From Dehalobacter sp. (GTDB lineage: Bacteria > Bacillota > Desulfitobacteriia > Desulfitobacteriales > Syntrophobotulaceae), in assembly GCA_023667845.1 (NCBI GenBank), contig JAMPIU010000073.1, positions 1 to 64,000 on the forward strand: 64,000 bases of DNA, in the 5' to 3' direction. How positions within the stretch are numbered: position 1 is the stretch's first letter; the number at the start of each line of letters is the position of its first letter. Under the pieces are notes generated by a model that did not search any database, had not been told where the DNA came from, and saw nothing but the letters and a program-made list of their open reading frames with translations. The position numbers were made by a program, and so were the translations under genes. This document shows, one piece after another, positions 16,627-24,916 of the stretch.

Positions 16627-18747
16627 TTAGCGCTTGATCAAAATATCCTGAAGAAGTGATCCGATGTCCAAAATCAATGTTACTTTGCCATCTCCGAGAA
16701 TCGTCGCTCCTGCAATCCCTGGCAAGCCGTTCAGATAATCCCCTAGAGACTTGATGACAACCTCCTGCTGGCCCTGTAGTTCATCGACAATAATTCCTAC
16801 GGTTTTATCGCCCAAGCCAACCACAACGACATAAACTTCCTCATTTATGGTTTCACTTTCGGGCAAATCAAATTTCTGTTTCAAGGAAATCAACGGCAGG
16901 GTATTCCCTCTGAGCTGAACCATCGGCAGGCTTCCGACACTCTTGATATCACGCTTGTTGACAAGCAGCGTCTCAACAACAGAAGACAACGGCACAGCAT
17001 AAGTCTCTTTGCCTACTTCAACGAGCAGCGCCTGAATAATCGCCAGCGTCAGCGGCAGCCGGATTATCATCGACGTTCCAACGCCTTTGCTTGTCTTAAT
17101 ATCAATGATGCCGCCCAAATTCGTTATGGCTTTTTTCACAACGTCCATGCCGACCCCGCGCCCGGAAATATCCGTCACTTGATCGGCCGTGCTGAATCCC
17201 GGCAGAAAAATGAGATTGGCTATATCGCTGTCGGATAGACCCTCCCTTTCACTGACAAGGCCCTTTTCCAAGGCTTTTTTGTAAATCTTGTCAATGTTAA
17301 GTCCTGAACCGTCATCCGAAACAATGATCGCAATATGGTTTCCTTCATGGTAGGCATCGAGCGTAATTGTTCCTACTCCAGATTTCCCGACTGTGAGTCT
17401 TTCTTCCGGTGCTTCTATGCCGTGGTCAACCGAGTTGCGGATAATATGCGTCAGCGGGTCACCAATCATTTCGATGACGGTCTTGTCCAGCTCTGTTTCT
17501 TCGCCGTGAATAACAAGTTCAATCCTTTTCCCGGTCTTCCGGCAGAAATCCCGGACGAGACGCGGATAACGGCTGAATACCGTGCCAATCGGCACCATAC
17601 GCAGCCTCATGACACTTTCCTGAAGATCATTCATCAGACGCCCGAGGTAGACATTTGCTTCATTAAGGCTTGCAACAAGCGGATCAGACTGGTTCTCCGT
17701 CTGCAGGTCCTGGCCGATTTTCACCAGTCTGGTTCTGGTAATTACCATTTCTCCAACAAGATTAATCAGATTATCCATTCTGGCTGTGTCCACACGAATC
17801 GTATGCACCTGATTAATATCTTTCTGGGGCTGTACATTCGTGTTCTGCTCAGTAGGCTGATTCGCTTGTTTAGAACGGCCCATTTGAATGGGTTCTTCAA
17901 CGTTCTTCTCTGTCCGGACAGGATTTGCCTCTTCAGCCTGAACGGTTAACCCGATCTCCGGAGCATCTGATTCCGGCAATGTGTAATTCGTGACTTGGGC
18001 GTCGTAAATTTCGGATACTTCAAGGATGTCCGCCCGAATGTCTTCCTGCGATTCATTGGTCACAAACAAAATATTGAACTCCAGCGCTTCACAAACTTCA
18101 AGCTCATCAATCGAGGGAATGATCTTCACGACATTGCCGAGCAGCTCCAGCCTTTGAATAACCATAACCGCCCTTACTGCCTTCATCATGGTATTCGGTT
18201 CAAGCGCCACGTTAAGCCAATAAACTGACTTACTTGTAAATGCTGCTTCACTGACCGTCCCAGTTTCCTCCGGTGACAGGGCAAAGTCAATCCCGGGCTT
18301 TTCTTCCTGTTCTTCCACCTGATTTTTTCCGGCAAACGGCTTGCTTTTTTGTGCCAGAGCTCCGGTCTCGGTGATGGTCCTCATCTGAGAGGTCAGATCA
18401 CCATAATCGACTGAAATATCTGAACGTTGCTCGACCTGCGCCAACATCATTTTTACTTTATCAGTTACCGCCAGCAGCACATCGATTATCTCGTTAGTGA
18501 CCAGCATCTTTCCCTGTCTCATTTTATCGAGCAGGTCTTCTGCGGCGTGCGTTAATTCAACGATCGGGGTAAATCCCATGGTTCCTGAGGCGCCCTTTAA
18601 GCTATGCGCACTTCTGAAAAGATCATTAACCAGTGAAATATTTTCGCCGTCTCTTTCCAACTGCAAAAGACCAGAGCCAAGCTTTTCAACCTGCTCCTGT
18701 GAATCAAGCAAGTAGAACTCCAGAAAGTCATCGAGGTCTATTCCCAT
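16627..18747 (-). CDS. cheA: Chemotaxis histidine kinase CheA
   Basis: CheA is the receptor-coupled kinase that phosphorylates CheY and CheB. It has the P1 HPt domain with phospho-acceptor H48 (RSAHSLKGASGTMGF), a weakly conserved P2 region and linker, the P3 dimerisation helix (DNLINLVGEMVITRTRL), the P4 ATPase with N-box HIIRNSVDHGIE and G-boxes DDGSGL and GRGVGMDVV, and a P5 CheW-like domain. The start is uncertain. ATG 18747 follows AAGGCGAG, TTG 18768 follows GGGGGGAG, and ATG 18792 has no ribosome site. It appears to be the first gene of the 18-kb operon. Confidence 0.95.
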   Translation of the reverse strand: MGIDLDDFLEFYLLDSQEQVEKLGSGLLQLERDGENISLVNDLFRSAHSLKGASGTMGFTPIVELTHAAEDLLDKMRQGKMLVTNEIIDVLLAVTDKVKMMLAQVEQRSDISVDYGDLTSQMRTITETGALAQKSKPFAGKNQVEEQEEKPGIDFALSPEETGTVSEAAFTSKSVYWLNVALEPNTMMKAVRAVMVIQRLELLGNVVKIIPSIDELEVCEALEFNILFVTNESQEDIRADILEVSEIYDAQVTNYTLPESDAPEIGLTVQAEEANPVRTEKNVEEPIQMGRSKQANQPTEQNTNVQPQKDINQVHTIRVDTARMDNLINLVGEMVITRTRLVKIGQDLQTENQSDPLVASLNEANVYLGRLMNDLQESVMRLRMVPIGTVFSRYPRLVRDFCRKTGKRIELVIHGEETELDKTVIEMIGDPLTHIIRNSVDHGIEAPEERLTVGKSGVGTITLDAYHEGNHIAIIVSDDGSGLNIDKIYKKALEKGLVSEREGLSDSDIANLIFLPGFSTADQVTDISGRGVGMDVVKKAITNLGGIIDIKTSKGVGTSMIIRLPLTLAIIQALLVEVGKETYAVPLSSVVETLLVNKRDIKSVGSLPMVQLRGNTLPLISLKQKFDLPESETINEEVYVVVVGLGDKTVGIIVDELQGQQEVVIKSLGDYLNGLPGIAGATILGDGKVTLILDIGSLLQDILIKR

Positions 18748-18792
18748 ATTCTTCTCGCCTTGGCTCAATTTTCTCCCCCCCTTTGTCATCAT

Positions 18793-19033
18793 TGTTGTTC
18801 CGACAAGTTCTTCATATAATTGTTTAAAGAAAACTAAAAATTTTATAATTAACCCAAATTACAAAGTTCGCCGTTTCTTGTTAAAATCCTCCAAATAGTC
18901 TAGATTATATGCAATTTTTCTGCAGCATTGTCGAAATTTATAGCTCATTTTATTTTAAGTTAAATCGTAAAATTTTCAAAGCCTAAAATCTAATGGTAAT
19001 AACATACAAACAATTTACAAACATTGGTTTTCT
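18793..19033 (-). promoter_or_regulatory. Non-coding leader and probable promoter region of the che/fla operon
   Basis: This AT-rich, gene-free stretch lies upstream of cheA and downstream of the fliT-like gene's terminator, so it most likely carries the operon promoter. On the minus strand a TATAAT box is followed further on by GGAGG that leads into no ORF. The sequence upstream (TCGACA, 19-nt spacer) is a poor -35. No sigma-28 box (TAAA-N15-GCCGATAA) is visible. The exact promoter is not resolved. Confidence 0.4.
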
Positions 19034-19063
19034 CCAAAAAAAAATCCCTTGCTCAGGATTTTC
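19034..19063 (-). terminator. Rho-independent terminator after the fliT-like gene
   Basis: On the minus strand AAAATCC pairs with GGATTTT (19041-19047 and 19056-19062) around an 8-nt loop, followed at once by a run of T. It lies 25 bp past the stop of the gene at 19088. It probably ends the flagellin/fliD/fliS transcript before the cheA operon. Confidence 0.7.
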
Positions 19064-19087
19064 TTTTGGGACCGTTTTATTGGAGAA

Positions 19088-19654
19088 CTATTTCGATTTG
19101 TCGATAAACCTTGGCTCACGGGACACTGGGCTACCATAGGCAAATTTCATCTTTTTTACCCCTCTGATACGGGAAAGCTCTATTTTCACAGATTCTAATT
19201 CTGTCTGGATTTTAGGTATGATCTGCTGATCTATCTCCCGAATCTTATCCAGGGAGATTCCCAGCGCATCATGAATCTCGCAGAACTGACAATATTCAGT
19301 ATCACTCAGATAAGGCTTCAGCAGCTCATTGCGAAATTGCAAAACGCCGATGGCCTGACAAAGTTCATTTTTCAGCTGTGATGATTTATCAATATCTGAT
19401 TTGAATTCGGCAAACGTCTGAGCCCTTGTTTCCGAAAACTTCTGAAGCAGTGCGTCAAATATTTCTTCCTGTTCGGTAAGCACAAGGGCGTCCGCTGTTT
19501 CCGGATGGGAAAGGGTCCTTTTATCCTGCTTGCTTGTCTGGTAATCATCCAATACTCTGTTATATTCCGTTAAAACCGCCAAGTGCTGCTCGCACTGCGG
19601 AAGAAGACGCTGATAGATTTCCAGTAAGGCACTGATCGTTTTTTTCGGCATCAT
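19088..19654 (-). CDS. Putative FliT-like flagellar chaperone
   Basis: This is a 188-residue, highly helical, charged protein with no membrane segment. It ends in a short basic tail (FIDKSK) like those of FliT/FlgN-type chaperones. Its place directly after fliS, with the start overlapping the fliS stop (ATGA), suggests a chaperone for FliD or another export substrate. It is larger than enterobacterial FliT (about 120 residues). A CxxC (YCQFC) occurs near residue 123. Sequence alone does not identify it, so the role is inferred from position and composition. Confidence 0.55.
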   Translation of the reverse strand: MMPKKTISALLEIYQRLLPQCEQHLAVLTEYNRVLDDYQTSKQDKRTLSHPETADALVLTEQEEIFDALLQKFSETRAQTFAEFKSDIDKSSQLKNELCQAIGVLQFRNELLKPYLSDTEYCQFCEIHDALGISLDKIREIDQQIIPKIQTELESVKIELSRIRGVKKMKFAYGSPVSREPRFIDKSK

Positions 19655-20061
19655 TTTGCCCCCAAGCGGCTGATCCTGGCTGCTTCGATCCAGACATCCC
19701 TGAATGCTTCAAAGAAGTTAAGCACGGGCGGCAAAAAGCTTGCGTCCTTTTTGACATTCGCCTTGATCGTTTCCATATAGTAAAACCGATAGAGCTCACG
19801 CAGGTTCTGCGCGATTTCACCGCCATTCTCCATATCCAGGGTCCTGTCCAACTCGCTGATAATATCCTGAACCCGCAGGAGATTGTTATGAATCTCTTCC
19901 AGCTTTTTTTCCTCAAAGGCTTTCTCCGTCTGATGCAAAAGCAGAATCACCTTCGAATAAAGCATTGTTATAAGCTTTTCGGGGGAGGAAGTCTCGACTG
20001 ACGCCTGCTTGTACGCAGTCTGAGAATTTTGATAGGCATTTTGTTGTAACGCTGTATTCAT
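19651..20061 (-). CDS. fliS: Flagellin export chaperone FliS
   Basis: FliS binds the C-terminus of flagellin, prevents premature polymerisation and delivers it to FlhA. From ATG 20061 (GGAGG seven bases upstream) the product is 136 residues. It has the family's YKQASVETSSPEKLITMLYSKVILLL region and the following four-helix pattern including LYRFYYMETIKAN. In Bacillus, FliS also takes part in the FliW-CsrA-flagellin circuit. Both partners are encoded at 36.8-37.5 kb. Confidence 0.95.
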   Translation of the reverse strand: MNTALQQNAYQNSQTAYKQASVETSSPEKLITMLYSKVILLLHQTEKAFEEKKLEEIHNNLLRVQDIISELDRTLDMENGGEIAQNLRELYRFYYMETIKANVKKDASFLPPVLNFFEAFRDVWIEAARISRLGAK

Positions 20062-20154
20062 TGCCCAGCCTCCTGACATAAATTAAACCAGTATTAAGTA
20101 ACCTGTATAAATGAACCTGCATATTTTGAGTCGTGCCTTGGTTTGATGATAATC

Positions 20155-21615
20155 TTAGCTTTTCGAGTCGGAGCTGGAACTGGAACTGCTCATCGAACTA
20201 AGCAGGGAGGTCATATAGGTGCTCTCCGAACTCAACGCTGAGAGCTGTGCTTCCAGCTTTGAATATTGGTTTGTAATCCTCTCCGTGTAGGCATCGATTT
20301 TTCCCTGGAAGTCTTTCATTCTGCTCTTCAGGTCACTGATCTGACTGGCATAGCCATCTTCTGTCTGGTCAAGAGACCCGCCATACTTCACCATCGGATT
20401 CAGATACTCTTCCAGAATGTTAGCCAGACCCTGGGCCTGCGTCGTTTCGGTTGTTTCTGTGACTGGGGTTACCCCGCCGGCTGTTGCACCGAACAAATTG
20501 GCAACACCGTCCGCATCCTCTTTTAGCGCTTCCGCAAATGCATCCGTATCAAACTCCAGCAAAGCACTCTTGCCGAAATTATCGGATGAAGTATCAATAC
20601 CGACATCCGATAGAAGACTGAACGTGCCACCCATGCTTCCCATCGAATCAGACAGGAGGGTTCTGAGCCTGCTCTGAATGCTCTGAACCGTCGGATCTCC
20701 AAATAAGACACCTTTTGTATTGGCCGCTTCATCATAGGCCAAATCTGTTTCAATTAAAGTTTGCAGGGAATTATACTGGTCGACAAAAGCCTGAACAGCT
20801 TTCTCCGCATCCGTATAATCCGCTGAAACCGTTACATTGACCGTCGTTCCGACGGCCTCTTTATTCAGGTTCAGGGTCAGTCCGTCAATCGCAGTGGTTA
20901 CGGTGTTCGACGAACTGGTGATATTCGTAATCCCGTTGATAGTCAGCTGCGCATCCTGAGCCGGCTGAACAACATTCAGCGTTCCGGTAGCAGACGGTTT
21001 GATCCCTAGAAAATCAAGCACGTTTCCCGTAGTATCCGTAAAATCAGCAGCATATTCTGTTCCGGTTTTTGATGATACCAGAGCAAGCTGATAGCCGCCG
21101 CTGACTTTGACGACCGAAGCATTCACGCCTGCTCCGGCATTGTTGATAGAAGTGGCAATATCCTGAAGACTTGCCCCGTCCGCTACGGAGATATCGGCCG
21201 TTGTGCTCCCGACACTGATTTGAAACGTCCCGGCTGTGAGTCCGGTAAGCGACGTGGAGGCGCTTGCAACATTCTGGACAGTACTTGCGGCCGTCTGTGC
21301 TTTAGCAAGCTGGATCACCTCGACCGCATAAACACCCTTCAGCGTCGAAGCGTCGCTGGAAGCTGTGAGGATGGTTTCATTACTCGATACCGCAGAAGTC
21401 CCTGTCCAGGTTGAAGACTTTTTCAAATCAGCCAGGGTGTTTTCCAGCGCCGACAACCGCGTATTGATATCCTGCCAGGCATATTTTTCTTCCTGAAGAC
21501 TGCTCAGGCTGTTTTGCATCGTCGTCAGCGGTTTGCTGTAGTTACTGATTAATGCTTCGGTGATCCCGCTGAAATCATATCCGGATATCCCGGAAAGTGA
21601 TAAACTCGATGTCAT
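20155..21615 (-). CDS. fliD: Flagellar filament cap protein FliD
   Basis: FliD forms the cap that folds flagellin at the filament tip. The 486-residue product has the FliD N-terminal domain (SLSLSGISGYDFSGITEALI, SLQEEKYAWQDINTRLSALE) and the conserved C-terminal coiled domain (DLKSRMKDFQGKIDAYTERITNQYSKLEAQLSAL). The middle is Thr/Ser/Ala-rich, as expected for a surface-exposed protein. The extreme C-terminus is a serine run. It lies between flaG and fliS, the common Firmicute order. Confidence 0.96.
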   Translation of the reverse strand: MTSSLSLSGISGYDFSGITEALISNYSKPLTTMQNSLSSLQEEKYAWQDINTRLSALENTLADLKKSSTWTGTSAVSSNETILTASSDASTLKGVYAVEVIQLAKAQTAASTVQNVASASTSLTGLTAGTFQISVGSTTADISVADGASLQDIATSINNAGAGVNASVVKVSGGYQLALVSSKTGTEYAADFTDTTGNVLDFLGIKPSATGTLNVVQPAQDAQLTINGITNITSSSNTVTTAIDGLTLNLNKEAVGTTVNVTVSADYTDAEKAVQAFVDQYNSLQTLIETDLAYDEAANTKGVLFGDPTVQSIQSRLRTLLSDSMGSMGGTFSLLSDVGIDTSSDNFGKSALLEFDTDAFAEALKEDADGVANLFGATAGGVTPVTETTETTQAQGLANILEEYLNPMVKYGGSLDQTEDGYASQISDLKSRMKDFQGKIDAYTERITNQYSKLEAQLSALSSESTYMTSLLSSMSSSSSSSDSKS

Positions 21616-21632
21616 GATGGGTATCCCCTTTC

Positions 21633-22004
21633 CTAGGCCTTTTTATCCACCAACAGGCCTACTGAATCCTGAACGGATTCAAGCATTTCGACAACTCTGG
21701 CAGGTGGAATTTCGCTCAGAATCTCGCCGCTTTCCTGATCAATGATTTTAACCACAATCCTGTTGGACTTTTCGTTCACTTCAAATTGCAGCTTTTTATT
21801 AAAAAGCCCCATCAACCGGTTCATTTTTTCCGCAGCCTGTTCGACTTCCTCCCGTGGAAGCTCTTCTCTGGCCGAAGCAGCATTGTCCTTCTTATCGACA
21901 ACCAGGCGGGGCGCCTCATTTTTGCCCTGCTCGAGTTTCTGGCCGGAAAACGTGTCCTGCGGCATAACCGGGCTCAGGTTAGTTGGCTGGATAGCGCTAA
22001 CCAT
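21633..22004 (-). CDS. flaG: Flagellar protein FlaG
   Basis: This FlaG/YvyC-family protein influences filament length in several bacteria. From ATG 22004 (GAGGAGG upstream) the product is 123 residues. It has a low-complexity N-terminus and the conserved C-terminal domain NKKLQFEVNEKSNRIVVKII and GEILSEIPPARVVEMLESVQ. It lies between fliC1 and fliD on the same strand. A hairpin after fliC1 may lower the amount of transcript that reaches it. Confidence 0.92.
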   Translation of the reverse strand: MVSAIQPTNLSPVMPQDTFSGQKLEQGKNEAPRLVVDKKDNAASAREELPREEVEQAAEKMNRLMGLFNKKLQFEVNEKSNRIVVKIIDQESGEILSEIPPARVVEMLESVQDSVGLLVDKKA

Positions 22005-22124
22005 CTTCAATTCCTCCTCATAACCATTTTTCTTGAATGTTTATATGATATAGAAAGCTGAGCCTATGTTAAATCAAAATGATGATTGTCTTCTTAATTT
22101 GCGATACGTTCTTTTTTGGAAGAA

Positions 22125-22152
22125 GAGCTGGCCGAGATGACCCGGCCAGCTC
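22125..22152 (-). terminator. Hairpin after flagellin gene fliC1, probable attenuating terminator
   Basis: GAGCTGGCCG (22125-22134) pairs perfectly with CGGCCAGCTC (22143-22152) around an 8-nt loop. On the minus strand it is followed by a broken pyrimidine tract, CTTCTTCC. This is a strong stem with a weak U-tract, 34 bp past the fliC1 stop. It may stabilise flagellin mRNA and allow partial read-through into flaG-fliD-fliS. Confidence 0.6.
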
Positions 22153-22185
22153 CTTATCATGCCGGCTATATCAGAAAACGAATCC

Positions 22186-23004
22186 TTATTGCAACAATTT
22201 AAGTACGTTCTGCGGAACCTGGTTGGCCTGAGCCAGCATCGCAACACCGGCCTGGCTGATAATCTGATTTTTTGTGAAATCCGACATTTCAGCAGCCATG
22301 TCGACGTCTTTAATGGTCGATCTGGCAGAAGACAGGTTCTCGGAAGCAACATTCAGGTTGGCAATGGTATGCTCAAGTCTGTTCTGGTTCGCACCAAGCT
22401 TGGCACGTTCGTCCGAAACTGACTTAATCGCAGTATCAATGATTGTAATTGCGGCTGCAGCTCCGGTCTGGGTAGTCAGCGTGATGGCTCCAGTGCCAAC
22501 GCCCAATGAAGTCGCATTCATTTGGCCAAGCGTAACGGCCAGGGTCTGTCCATTGTTGGCGCCGATCTGGAACGTGAAGGAATTGCTGGCAGTGTTCAGC
22601 AGGTTCTGTCCGTTGAACTGGGTTCTATTGGAAATATCCGTTATTTCTGTCTGCAGCTGAGTAATTTCAAGAGCGATTTCAGAACGGTCAGCGGATGTAT
22701 TGGTATCGGTGGCTGCCTGAACAGCAAGGGTTCTCATTCTCTGAAGAATGCTGTGTGTTTCAGTTAAAGCACCTTCTGCGGTTTGAATCAGGGTAATGGC
22801 ACTTTCAGCATTGTCAGTGGCCTGGTTCAAGCCGTTGATCTGGCTGGTCATCTTTTCGCTGATGGCCAGGCCTGCAGCATCGTCAGCTGCTTTGTTGATA
22901 CGGTAGCCGCTGGACAGTTTTTCCAAAGAACTCTGCATGGCCTTGTTGGTCGTATTAAGGCTTCTCTGAGCGCTCAAGCTCGATAAATTGGTGTTTACAA
23001 TCAT
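22186..23004 (-). CDS. fliC: Flagellin, copy 1
   Basis: This is the filament subunit, exported through the FlhA gate with FliS as chaperone. At 272 residues it is a compact flagellin: the D0/D1 N-terminus (NTNLSSLSAQRSLNTTNKAM), a very small central region and the C-terminal D1/D0 (SRINQA-type end replaced by ISQAGVAMLAQANQVPQNVL). There is little or no D2/D3. The start is ATG 23004, six bases after GGAGGG; a longer in-frame ATG at 23019 lies within the ribosome site. The gene is nearly identical to copy 2, differing mainly around residues 151-205. It is probably co-transcribed from the promoter upstream of copy 2. Nearby sugar genes suggest O-glycosylation. Confidence 0.97.
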   Translation of the reverse strand: MIVNTNLSSLSAQRSLNTTNKAMQSSLEKLSSGYRINKAADDAAGLAISEKMTSQINGLNQATDNAESAITLIQTAEGALTETHSILQRMRTLAVQAATDTNTSADRSEIALEITQLQTEITDISNRTQFNGQNLLNTASNSFTFQIGANNGQTLAVTLGQMNATSLGVGTGAITLTTQTGAAAAITIIDTAIKSVSDERAKLGANQNRLEHTIANLNVASENLSSARSTIKDVDMAAEMSDFTKNQIISQAGVAMLAQANQVPQNVLKLLQ

Positions 23005-23010
23005 TGTTCT

Positions 23011-23046
23011 TCCCTCCATGAAATCTGATGTTTCGCATCCATGCGA
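23011..23046 (-). promoter_or_regulatory. CsrA-type translational control leader of fliC1
   Basis: In the mRNA sense, a five-base-pair hairpin TCGCA-TGGA-TGCGA (23033-23046) places GGA in its loop. A second GGA lies in the ribosome site (CATGGAGGG, near 23012-23020), about two helical turns away. This two-site layout, one hairpin loop plus one overlapping the Shine-Dalgarno, is how CsrA represses the hag flagellin mRNA in Bacillus subtilis. csrA and its antagonist fliW are encoded at 36.8-37.5 kb. Confidence 0.65.
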
Positions 23047-23096
23047 TTTTTAATGATATTTGCTGTTATTTGTAGCAATTTTCAGAAAGTAAATTC

Positions 23097-23915
23097 TTAT
23101 TGTAATAATTTAAGCACGTTTTGCGGAACCTGGTTGGCCTGAGCCAGCATCGCAACACCGGCCTGACTGATAATCTGATTCTTGGTGAAATCCGACATTT
23201 CAGCAGCCATGTCGACGTCTTTAATGGTCGATCTGGCGGAAGACAGGTTCTCAGAAGCAACATTCAGGTTGGCAATGGTATGCTCAAGTCTGTTCTGGCT
23301 AGCACCGAGCTTGGCACGTTCATCGGAAACTGACTTAATCGCAGTATCAATGGTTGTAATCGCAGCTGCGGCACCGGTCTGTGAGCTCAGGTCGATAGAT
23401 GTACCACCGACGCCCAGTGAAGTCGCATTCATCTGGCCAAGCGTAACGGCCAATGTCTGTCCGCAGTTGGCGCCGATCTGGAATGTGAAGGAATTGCTGG
23501 CAGTGTTCAGCAGGTTCTGTCCGTTGAACTGGGTTCTATTGGAAATATCCGTTATTTCTGTCTGCAGCTGAGTAATTTCAAGAGCGATTTCAGAACGGTC
23601 AGCGGATGTATTGGTATCGGTGGCTGCCTGAACAGCAAGGGTTCTCATTCTCTGAAGAATGCTGTGTGTTTCAGTTAAAGCACCTTCTGCGGTTTGAATC
23701 AGGGTAATGGCACTTTCAGCATTGTCAGTGGCCTGGTTCAAGCCGTTGATCTGGCTGGTCATCTTTTCGCTGATGGCCAGGCCTGCAGCATCGTCAGCTG
23801 CTTTGTTGATACGGTAGCCGCTGGACAGTTTTTCCAAAGAACTCTGCATGGCCTTGTTGGTCGTATTAAGGCTTCTCTGAGCGCTCAGGCTCGATAAATT
23901 GGTGTTTACAATCAT
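23097..23915 (-). CDS. fliC: Flagellin, copy 2
   Basis: This is the upstream member of the tandem flagellin pair, also 272 residues. Its first 396 bases are essentially identical to copy 1 at the DNA level, and so is much of its C-terminal part, which suggests recent duplication or ongoing gene conversion. Differences cluster at residues 151-205. Residue 151 is Cys (codon 23463-23465, GANCGQT) where copy 1 has Asn; a cysteine in an exported filament protein is unusual. The start is ATG 23915 after GGAGGG. The only good promoter candidate of the pair lies upstream of this copy. Confidence 0.97.
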   Translation of the reverse strand: MIVNTNLSSLSAQRSLNTTNKAMQSSLEKLSSGYRINKAADDAAGLAISEKMTSQINGLNQATDNAESAITLIQTAEGALTETHSILQRMRTLAVQAATDTNTSADRSEIALEITQLQTEITDISNRTQFNGQNLLNTASNSFTFQIGANCGQTLAVTLGQMNATSLGVGGTSIDLSSQTGAAAAITTIDTAIKSVSDERAKLGASQNRLEHTIANLNVASENLSSARSTIKDVDMAAEMSDFTKNQIISQAGVAMLAQANQVPQNVLKLLQ

Positions 23916-23921
23916 TGTTTT

Positions 23922-23957
23922 TCCCTCCATGAAATTTGATATTTCGCATCCTTGCGA
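23922..23957 (-). promoter_or_regulatory. CsrA-type translational control leader of fliC2
   Basis: The mRNA hairpin TCGCA-AGGA-TGCGA (23944-23957) displays AGGA in a four-base loop, and CATGGAGGG covers the ribosome site. The loop sequence is closer to the CsrA consensus (A-N-GGA) than in copy 1 (TGGA). Stem bases are identical between copies while only the loop differs, so both genes should answer to CsrA/FliW, perhaps with different affinity. Confidence 0.68.
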
Positions 23958-23969
23958 TTTTCATTGTTT

Positions 23970-23996
23970 CAGGTTTCCGCCGGCAATGGAAACCTG
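23970..23996 (-). promoter_or_regulatory. Second 5'-leader hairpin upstream of fliC2
   Basis: CAGGTTTCC (23970-23978) pairs perfectly with GGAAACCTG (23988-23996) around a 9-nt loop, within the predicted fliC2 leader. No U-run follows, so it is not a terminator. It is absent before copy 1. It may stabilise the 5' end of the flagellin transcript. Confidence 0.55.
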
Positions 23997-24008
23997 CTCT
24001 CACTTATA

Positions 24009-24035
24009 TTTTCGTACATTTTATTTTTTTCTTTA
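24009..24035 (-). promoter_or_regulatory. Candidate sigma-28 (SigD/FliA) promoter for the flagellin genes
   Basis: On the minus strand TAAA (24032-24035) is followed after 15 bases by TACGAAAA (24009-24016). Compared with the sigma-28 consensus TAAA-N15-GCCGATAA this has an exact -35 and five of eight -10 bases. The predicted transcript would have a leader of about 85 bases carrying both hairpins. FlgM, the sigma-28 antagonist, is encoded at 41.2 kb. Confidence 0.45.
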
Positions 24036-24182
24036 ACTCAATATTTTGCCAACAGATTAGAATACATCTTAATTTATTTCATTCTCTCGCTTTTTCTCTA
24101 CTTTCCTACATTATTTATTTTTAATAAAGTCTTTTAACCTTTCCTATAGAACGATTATCTTCCATTGGTTTATACAATCCGG

Positions 24183-24881
24183 TTACATACTGATCCCCAA
24201 GAAGTTATCCTCTTCAAGTAATCTGCAATCCTCATTTTCGCCAAAAAATTCCGTTTCAAGCATCGAGCAAACTGCATGATAAATCGGCAAATGATACTCT
24301 TGTATGCGATAAGTTTCAGTAGAAGGCACTTTTATACAATAATCACTAATCAAAGACAATTCCCCACCCTTTTCACCGGTAAAAGCAATTGTTGTTAATT
24401 TTTTAACTTTTGCTGCCATAAAAGCATTGCATATATTTTTAGAAGTTCCCGATGTGGAGAATCCTACCAAAATATCACCTTGTTTTCCGTAGCCGTATAT
24501 TAATTGTGCAAACAAATATTCTGCGTGAACATCATTATTAAAAGCAGTAGCAATTGATGTCTGACTAACTAAAGAAATAGCTGGAAGTGCTTTTTGCAGG
24601 TTCTTCGCAATGTCTTCTCCTTTTTTTGCAAACAATTGCAAAAACACGAATTGCTCCTCCTCTGTTAGCTTTCTCGGTCTTTTAAATCCTTTCATTAATT
24701 CACCCACAGCATGTTCACAGTCGGAAGCACTTCCGCCGTTGCCACAAAAATAAACAGTTCCGTTCCGACGAAAGCAATGTGCCATATTATGAAAAACCTG
24801 AATGATATTACTTCGGATTGATTCCAATTCAGGATAATGTTTGAACAGAATTTCCAACTCATTTCTTACGGCATTTTTCAC
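24183..24881 (-). CDS. gmhA: Phosphoheptose isomerase-like SIS protein
   Basis: GmhA converts sedoheptulose 7-phosphate to D-glycero-D-manno-heptose 7-phosphate, the first step of nucleotide-activated heptose synthesis. The 232-residue product is one SIS domain with the sugar-phosphate motif CGNGGSASDCEHAVGELM near residue 47 and the second loop GFSTSGTSKNICNA. Typical GmhA is about 190-200 residues; the extra length lies in an insertion near residues 70-95 and in the C-terminus. Its neighbours hddA and hddC-gmhB complete the same pathway. It is the last gene of the glycan operon, and no clear terminator follows. Confidence 0.88.
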   Translation of the reverse strand: MKNAVRNELEILFKHYPELESIRSNIIQVFHNMAHCFRRNGTVYFCGNGGSASDCEHAVGELMKGFKRPRKLTEEEQFVFLQLFAKKGEDIAKNLQKALPAISLVSQTSIATAFNNDVHAEYLFAQLIYGYGKQGDILVGFSTSGTSKNICNAFMAAKVKKLTTIAFTGEKGGELSLISDYCIKVPSTETYRIQEYHLPIYHAVCSMLETEFFGENEDCRLLEEDNFLGISM

Positions 24882-24916
24882 GCTTACACCTCAATATTTT
24901 AATACGATTATATAAA

